This document shows, one piece after another, positions 7,401 to 11,105 of a stretch of 11,105 bases of DNA. A program made the translations under genes and the position numbers. Source of the DNA: Saccoglossus kowalevskii (Eukaryota > Hemichordata > Enteropneusta > Harrimaniidae); NCBI RefSeq assembly GCF_000003605.2, contig NW_003147275.1:278823-289927 (forward strand), in the 5' to 3' direction. The number at the start of each line of letters is the position of its first letter. The stretch's first letter is position 1. Below the pieces are notes generated by a model, which ran no database searches, was not told the origin of the DNA, and saw only the letters and a program-made list of their open reading frames with translations.

Positions 7401-9924
7401 AATGATTTGTTTCACTAATGAAATGATTGACAAGTTTAAAAAGAGTTGTGACAGATTTTCTATTACTGTATACACATGTAACAGCATACTGGGTAATGTA
7501 AATGCATTCAGCTCACTGCTACAGTGATAGGTGTTATAACACAGTATCCGAGCAATAAATGTTTCAATTGCTGCGTCAGGTCGAATACGAGGTCTCTCTT
7601 ACAATCTGAAATTAGTTCAGTTTTAATTTACAATTATTTCAACTAGGTTTGTACAAAACATAGTATTTTCATTGATGACCAAGCGTCTTATGATACAAAG
7701 CCTAATATTTATGTAAATTCATTGTATGAAGATTTTGAAAATATTTTCAGATGCTCGAGACTGGTAGGACGACTAAACAAAATTGCAGCCATGCTCCTAA
7801 CACGCACTGGAATGCCACTGTTGATGAATGCGTGTGTGACCATGGGTGGTACTTGGATGAAGGAACTGCCCAATGCTCCCGATGTGTTGAGTGTTGCCCA
7901 GGCAACGAAATTAAAATTCCAGCTTGTGTTGCCCAAAATCTTGGCGACAAGATATGTACGGAAGTTAAACCGTGTGACTTGCCTGGTAAGTACTGTATAA
8001 TATTGAATGTCGATAAATATTCCAGCAACCATCATACAAAACGATTTGGGGACATCTGCGAGGAATAAATTGTATATTACAATGGAAACATTTTTGCACA
8101 CTTATTACCAACTTCCAAAATACCCCCAAAAAAATATTTTTAGAATCATCAGTTTTTTCATAAGGGTGATTGTTTAGACGATGTCTACATTGTGTGGTAT
8201 ATGAAATATATATATATTTCAGGTTAAAAAAAGAAAGCAGCTAAGTATGTGAATGGATGCGACTGCTACTACACGGCTATATAGTATGCATGCGCCAGTG
8301 TGTCAATTTAAAATACTGTTTTAGTCTCGTTGTCCCCACTAAACATCAGCGCAAGTCGAAAACTAATTTCTCAAATAGTTTGCCCGGACTCCAGATAATT
8401 ATTGTTACCTAGAACCTGTGACAATTTGATTTTTATCTGATGACGTCAGATATATGATTTTTTTGCTATGACCGATTTTTTCAACGTTGATTGAGGTAGG
8501 CCAACATTTTTAAATTTGTCAACAAATGAGCATTTGTTTCACATGGCAACCTAATATAACCTTAGTAGAGCCATCAGTAAGTATGTAGTCTTTTAAAACA
8601 ATCGATTTAAGGAAGTCTAATGAGCAATAATTTAATAAATCAACCACACAAACTTGATTATGATTGTGTTATTTGTGTATACTCGTTGACTTCAAAACGT
8701 ATTTTTTCACAATCATTATAGTCCATTATTCCAAATTTTCAAAAGCACTTCATGTTAAATTTAAATTCATAAATTGGCCATTCTAAGAACTCGAGTCTCG
8801 TGAATGCTAAACTATTTTGTGTATTTCCACGCTTAATATACACATTTGATGGCAGTCAATTTTGATGAAGCCTTAGTATGTAAATGCCATTTTTTTATTT
8901 TGACATTGAACTATAAAAATATAATTTGAATTTCAAAATCAAATCATTTGATTTTTGTAGCAGACCTCCAGACCGCCCCTTTCAAGCATTATGCTAAATC
9001 ATGCTGTAAATGGAAAATCACATATTGATTATACAAGGAATGAATTAGCGCCACTGGCATCCATGTTTATGGTGTTTTGTTTTTGACCTGGGTTTGTGAC
9101 AACAAAATGTACTCTCTACAAATTGGGGGTCTCTAATCGTTTGTAAATAATCATCAGTGTGTATCATGGAGTAAAATAACTAAGATGCTGCTAAATGGCA
9201 GTGTAAGGACTTTACAACTGGAATTTACAATAATCAACTTTATAAAGAAAAAATATGTGCTTTAGTGTCATGACTATTTTTCTTTAATCTTTTATTAATG
9301 TCGACCATTGAATATAATGGAATTATTGAGTACACATTATCTTTATTGTAATTATAGAACCAACCACAGATTATGAATCAGCACTGCCTACCAGACTGAA
9401 GGTCGGAATTAGTATTGGTGTTGTAATTACTATAATATCCGTAGTATTAATATCATTATTTATTTATAATAAAGGTGGTAAATGCTGCAATAGAATCAGT
9501 AAGTACCTCGTACATATATGAGTGTAGTAATTTTCATTTGTTCCGAACCTTAGCTACGTCAAACCAAGTCACAATAAATGTCATTGTTATTCATAATAAA
9601 TGCTATGTTGTTGTTTGTGTCAATATACCAAAATTATCATATAAAACAATATAGAAACAACCAATGGCAATGAATACATGTAAATCAACAAAGCTTAAAA
9701 ATGGGATGATGCAGGCATGATATAAAATTCATAATTTCTGATTAGAAAATGACTGCAGGAGATTATTTGTTATTGGTGGGTCATACGAACATGCACATTG
9801 TCCCACTGATTGATTTGGAAATTTTTTGTAGTTTTAAATTCCGTGTATACGACCAGTCATATTTTATTTTATTTCAGGTTATTACTACACAAAACAAGGA
9901 GGAGAACAGCCAGATGATGAATAA
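4360..9924 (+). CDS. Small single-domain TNF-receptor-like type I membrane protein, four coding exons (173 aa)
   Basis: The joined exons 4360-4458, 7751-7985, 9358-9498 and 9878-9924 read open for 173 codons to TAA. Residues 1-15 (MSTFIVSLLVATVFG) look like a signal peptide. Residues 62-102 follow the TNFR repeat spacing: C62, C75, C78, C81, C92 and C102, with the GWY and CCPG turns typical of the family. Further cysteines are at 45, 60, 82 and 108, and N-glycosylation sequons at N44 and N54. A threonine- and acid-containing stalk (112-124) leads to a membrane helix at about 127-148. The tail (149-173) has a CC pair, three tyrosines and an acidic end, with no death domain and no TRAF-binding motif that I can see. 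By family it should bind a ligand at the cell surface, but ligand and signalling are unknown. It could also be a decoy receptor, or another cysteine-rich surface protein. I am confident of the gene structure and moderately confident of the family. Confidence 0.85.
4771..4789 (+). repeat. Left half of a split tRNA-like sequence
   Basis: TTTAGCTCAGTCGG resembles the D-arm and A box of tRNA genes (TAGCTCAGTNGG). Its continuation is found after the inserted element at 5373-5430. The last nine bases (CTCAGTCGG, 4781-4789) are one copy of the target duplication. Confidence 0.5.
4790..5363. mobile_element. Foldback or Mutator-like non-autonomous element with target duplication
   Basis: The ends are inverted repeats of about 36 bases (about 4789-4824 and 5329-5364), both containing the identical 11-mer GTCGGGACTTC in opposite orientation and ending in TAGACTG. 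A second inverted homology lies inside (about 4821-4856 against 5217-5249, GGCCAGACTTTT versus GGCCAAACTTTT). The nine bases CTCAGTCGG flank it directly at 4781-4789 and 5364-5372; the duplication could be read as up to 12 bases. A duplication of 9-10 bases with long inverted ends is the pattern of Mutator-like and foldback elements. The interior has several CGCCCGCCG-type modules among A/T-rich runs and no coding capacity. Confidence 0.7.
5364..5430 (+). repeat. Right half of a split tRNA-like sequence, possibly a SINE head
   Basis: After the second target copy (CTCAGTCGG) the sequence continues TAGTGTGGCTACTGCACA, then reaches GGTTTGAGTCA (5414-5424), a near match to the B box GGTTCRANNCC. 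ACGTG and CACGT form a stem around it, as in a T-arm. The acceptor stem is not recognisable, so this is not a working tRNA gene. It is more likely a tRNA-derived SINE fragment or pseudogene. Confidence 0.4.
5741..5786. repeat. 46-base inverted repeat with 11-base loop
   Basis: TTGCCAT and AACAACCA on the left pair with TGGTTGTT and ATGGCAA on the right, with small bulges between the two stem parts and an 11-base loop. GCCATGGC at the right is itself a palindrome. It sits within intron 1. It may be the core of a small element or an RNA hairpin; no role is known. Confidence 0.55.
5955..5977 (+). repeat. CATC microsatellite
   Basis: Five to six copies of CATC follow directly after TTTTTGAGAAGAAGCTGCCCA. 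A short tetranucleotide run behind such a segment is how some truncated LINE or SINE copies end, so 5855-5977 may be a retroposon tail. No reverse transcriptase coding is present. Confidence 0.5.
6715..6835. other. CpG-rich patch in intron 1
   Basis: I count about 18 CpG dinucleotides in some 120 bases, in an otherwise AT-rich, CpG-poor intron. It opens with GCGACAGTTGTCGC, a six-base stem with a two-base loop. The long open frame across it (to 6934) shows no domain and I do not call it a gene. It may be a regulatory patch or a fragment of a mobile element. Confidence 0.35.
6924..6939. repeat. Perfect 16-base palindrome
   Basis: ATATGTTATAACATAT reads the same on both strands. A related 12-base palindrome, GTGTTATAACAC, lies at 7531-7542 in the same intron. 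Both share the core TGTTATAACA. They may be chance in AT-rich DNA. Confidence 0.5.
7751..7985 (+). CDS. Coding exon 2: the cysteine-rich (TNFR-type) domain
   Basis: This exon encodes residues 34-111 plus the first base of codon 112. It begins after TATTTTCAG and ends CTG|GTAAGT, phase 1. It carries ten cysteines in 78 residues, and the whole extracellular module sits in this one exon. The core C62-x12-C75-x2-C78-x2-C81 then C92-x9-C102 matches the TNFR cysteine-rich repeat, where C1-C2, C3-C5 and C4-C6 normally pair. It starts with its own ATG (M34), so translation from a transcript starting inside intron 1 would lack a signal peptide. If the following intron were retained, the frame would run to a TAA at 8066-8068, giving a secreted product. 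Confidence 0.88.
8202..8221. repeat. Perfect 20-base AT palindrome
   Basis: TGAAATATATATATATTTCA is symmetric around a TA repeat in intron 2. Such palindromes arise easily from TA dinucleotide runs, and no function is implied. Confidence 0.5.
8441..8448. promoter_or_regulatory. Full cAMP-response-type site TGACGTCA in intron 2
   Basis: TGACGTCA is the complete palindromic site recognised by CREB/ATF family bZIP proteins. It lies within TCTGATGACGTCAGA, where the outer bases are also symmetric. An eight-base match can occur by chance, but CpG-containing sites are rarer in such AT-rich sequence. Confidence 0.3.
9358..9498 (+). CDS. Coding exon 3: stalk and membrane helix
   Basis: This exon supplies the last two bases of codon 112, residues 113-158 and one base of codon 159. 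It is 141 bases long, phase 1 at both ends. It encodes a short stalk (PTTDYESALPTRLK), then a helix of about 22 residues rich in I and V (VGISIGVVITIISVVLISLF), then the basic juxtamembrane stretch NKGGKCCNR. The acceptor (TGTAATTATAG) has a weak pyrimidine tract, while the donor TCA|GTAAGT is strong. Positive charge just inside the membrane supports a type I topology with the cysteine-rich domain outside. Confidence 0.85.
9499..9877 (+). other. Intron 3 of the TNFR-like gene (379 bases)
   Basis: The intron runs from GTAAGT to TTTCAG, phase 1. Retaining it would replace the normal tail with a few residues ending at TGA shortly after the donor. Nothing else stands out in it. Confidence 0.75.
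9878..9924 (+). CDS. Coding exon 4: cytoplasmic tail end and stop
   Basis: This exon follows a strong pyrimidine-rich acceptor (TTTTATTTTATTTCAG). It completes serine 159 and encodes the last 14 residues (YYYTKQGGEQPDDE), then TAA at 9922-9924. A second stop, TAG, follows two codons later. The tail is very short for a signalling TNF receptor. It holds three tyrosines in a row and an acidic C-terminus. Confidence 0.8.
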
Positions 9925-10045
9925 TTAGTGCCGCCAGATCAATAATATTTCTCGGGTTTGCATACAAGTTTGATTTGCGAACGCCATGAGTTGAATTCAG
10001 TGTTCATCTACTAATTTATTAAATAAAAGAAGCAAAATACACAAA
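9925..10045 (+). promoter_or_regulatory. 3' untranslated region with AATAAA polyadenylation signal
   Basis: A canonical AATAAA lies at 10022-10027, about 100 bases after the stop codon. Cleavage would be expected some 10-30 bases later, in the A-rich stretch near 10030-10050. The end given here is approximate. No other AATAAA lies between the stop and this one. Confidence 0.6.
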
Positions 10046-10139
10046 TTTTCCCCCAGAAATAATTTGACATTTTACGTAGAGAATCCATACATACCTTATA
10101 CCCATTAGATAGATTTCGAATTGAGTACAAAAGTTGTAT

Positions 10140-10168
10140 CTGGGCGTTGGCCCTACGGCCAAGCCCAG
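10140..10168. repeat. GC-rich hairpin in the 3' flank
   Basis: CTGGGC and TTGGCC on the left pair perfectly with GGCCAA and GCCCAG on the right, with one bulged G and a CTAC loop. It lies about 115 bases beyond the polyadenylation signal. It may be a repeat fragment, and nothing shows it acts as a terminator. Confidence 0.55.
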
Positions 10169-11020
10169 AGAGCAAACAAGTGAACTCAGGTCATGTGTGT
10201 ACCAGTCTTCCCCTAAGTCTAAGGTAACATTATTTTTATATTTTTATGAGCTAAATCACGTGTTCCAAATTGACACATTACATTACTCAAAACACCTTTT
10301 ATGATAGGACAGTGATTCAATACACCCGCATAGGTTTCCCGAAAATACATTGTATAAAAATACAATAGTGATTTTAACACCTCCACCTCGTGGGTAATTG
10401 CTTTACGGGCTGATTTGTCGCAGGTGATAATGTTTTACGAATTATATTATTACAAGTGGTGTCATACACTGTCAGCTGCCCATATGCCACATGCTTGCTA
10501 AAAGCGACACGGGTATTGTTTTAGAAAACACTCTGGTTGATAGCAATGTGAAGATACGCTTGATATTGTTTCAATACAAGAGTCACCCGTGGGAATCCTG
10601 ACAAAGCCCATGACGGGTGTCCGTACGAGCGATATGACAGCAATATGAACGTTTTTTTAATGAAAATTTTAATTGGAGCTTCATTATGAAAGATACATTT
10701 CAGATCTTATGTAATATGGAAATTGTTAAATGTTAATACATTAAAGCACTGTTTTAAAAATGTCAAAAAGCTGGATGCTTTAGACGTAACAGTATAATAG
10801 ACATATTACAGTATTAAGTGTACTCCGTTCTCTTGTAAATTACTCATGACAAGTAATTACCCATTTCTCTATATGGCTTTTTAATTTATTCCTTCTCAAA
10901 GCAATAATTTACTCAATTTTTTTTAATATGCTGTACATATTTTTTGTATATATAAAATCATGAATTTGTTTCTTTGATTCTTTGTTTGACAATTAGAATA
11001 AGAAAATTGGTATAATTGGT

Positions 11021-11044
11021 ACTGGTATAATTTTTCATACCAGT
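11021..11044. repeat. 8-base perfect stem with 8-base loop
   Basis: ACTGGTAT and ATACCAGT are exact inverted copies around AATTTTTC. GGTATAATTGGTACTGG just before it is a local duplication of the left arm. No role is assigned. Confidence 0.4.
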
Positions 11045-11105
11045 TACATCTCGATCTAATTCTTACACTTTACAGCAAGTCTCAGAAGTATTGGGGCAGC
11101 CAATT

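Larger units (their letters stand above)
4459..7750 (+). other. Intron 1 of the TNFR-like gene (3.3 kb)
   Basis: The intron runs from GTAAGC to TTTTCAG, phase 0. It contains a foldback element inserted in tRNA-like sequence, a 46-base inverted repeat, a CATC microsatellite and a CpG cluster, each listed separately. The stretch 7160-7405 is open for 81 codons but has no domain or usable splice pair, and I do not call it an exon. An extra phase 0-0 exon cannot be excluded by eye. Confidence 0.75.
7986..9357 (+). other. Intron 2 of the TNFR-like gene (1.4 kb)
   Basis: The intron runs from GTAAGT to ATTATAG, phase 1. It is AT-rich. The notable items are a 20-base palindrome at 8202-8221, a TGACGTCA site at 8441-8448 and an AAATCAAAT/ATTTGATTT palindrome at 8936-8954. 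I see no further cysteine-rich exon in it. Confidence 0.75.
10046..11105. other. 3' flank, no gene seen
   Basis: No coding signal is visible on either strand. It contains two hairpins listed separately and a loose ACCCGT/ACGGGT inverted pair at about 10584-10618. The end of the window is AT-rich. Confidence 0.55.

Noticed and set aside
7160-7405. 81-codon open frame upstream of exon 2, serine-rich with a few cysteines
   Set aside because: It has no signal peptide, no cysteine spacing of a known domain and no good acceptor and donor pair in suitable phases.
7709-8101. Minus-strand frames opposite exon 2
   Set aside because: They are the complement of the cysteine-rich exon, which has splice sites and a clear domain on the + strand.

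Overview
The window looks like nuclear DNA from an animal. It is AT-rich and its genes are broken by introns. It has no long open reading frames, uses GT-AG splice sites, and carries short degenerate mobile elements and simple repeats. The style of the repeats (a GGCGG-ended miniature element, tRNA-like debris, a CATC microsatellite next to a repeat tail) and the small cysteine-rich receptor suggest a marine lophotrochozoan, most likely a bivalve or other mollusc. That assignment is inference; no single marker here proves it.

One gene can be supported. It is on the + strand, in four coding exons: 4360-4458, 7751-7985, 9358-9498 and 9878-9924. The splice phases (0, 1, 1) agree at every junction and the joined frame is open for 173 codons to a TAA stop. 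The predicted protein has a signal peptide, one cysteine-rich domain of tumour necrosis factor receptor (TNFR) type, a short stalk, one membrane helix and a tail of about 25 residues with no room for a death domain. A polyadenylation signal lies about 100 bases after the stop. The exon that carries the membrane helix is symmetric (phase 1-1), so skipping it would give an in-frame secreted form.

Upstream (1-4359) there is no recognisable protein gene. A promoter-like cluster (inverted CCAAT, E-box, TATA) lies at about 1065-1097. It is followed by a 162-base miniature element with hAT-like ends (1203-1364), a small reading frame resembling a signal peptide that ends at a possible splice donor (1398-1490), and a 21-base tandem repeat (1765-1919). 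A sequence resembling a splice acceptor just before the start codon suggests a non-coding 5' exon further upstream; two candidate donors are given (3345 and 1534).

Intron 1 (3.3 kb) holds the clearest mobile-element event. A foldback or Mutator-like element of about 574 bases (4790-5363) has inverted ends and a 9-base direct duplication. It sits inside a tRNA-like sequence that becomes continuous again when the element is removed in the mind. Intron 1 also has a 46-base inverted repeat, a CATC microsatellite and a CpG cluster. Intron 2 has a full cAMP-response-type palindrome. The 3' flank (after 10045) has only small hairpins.
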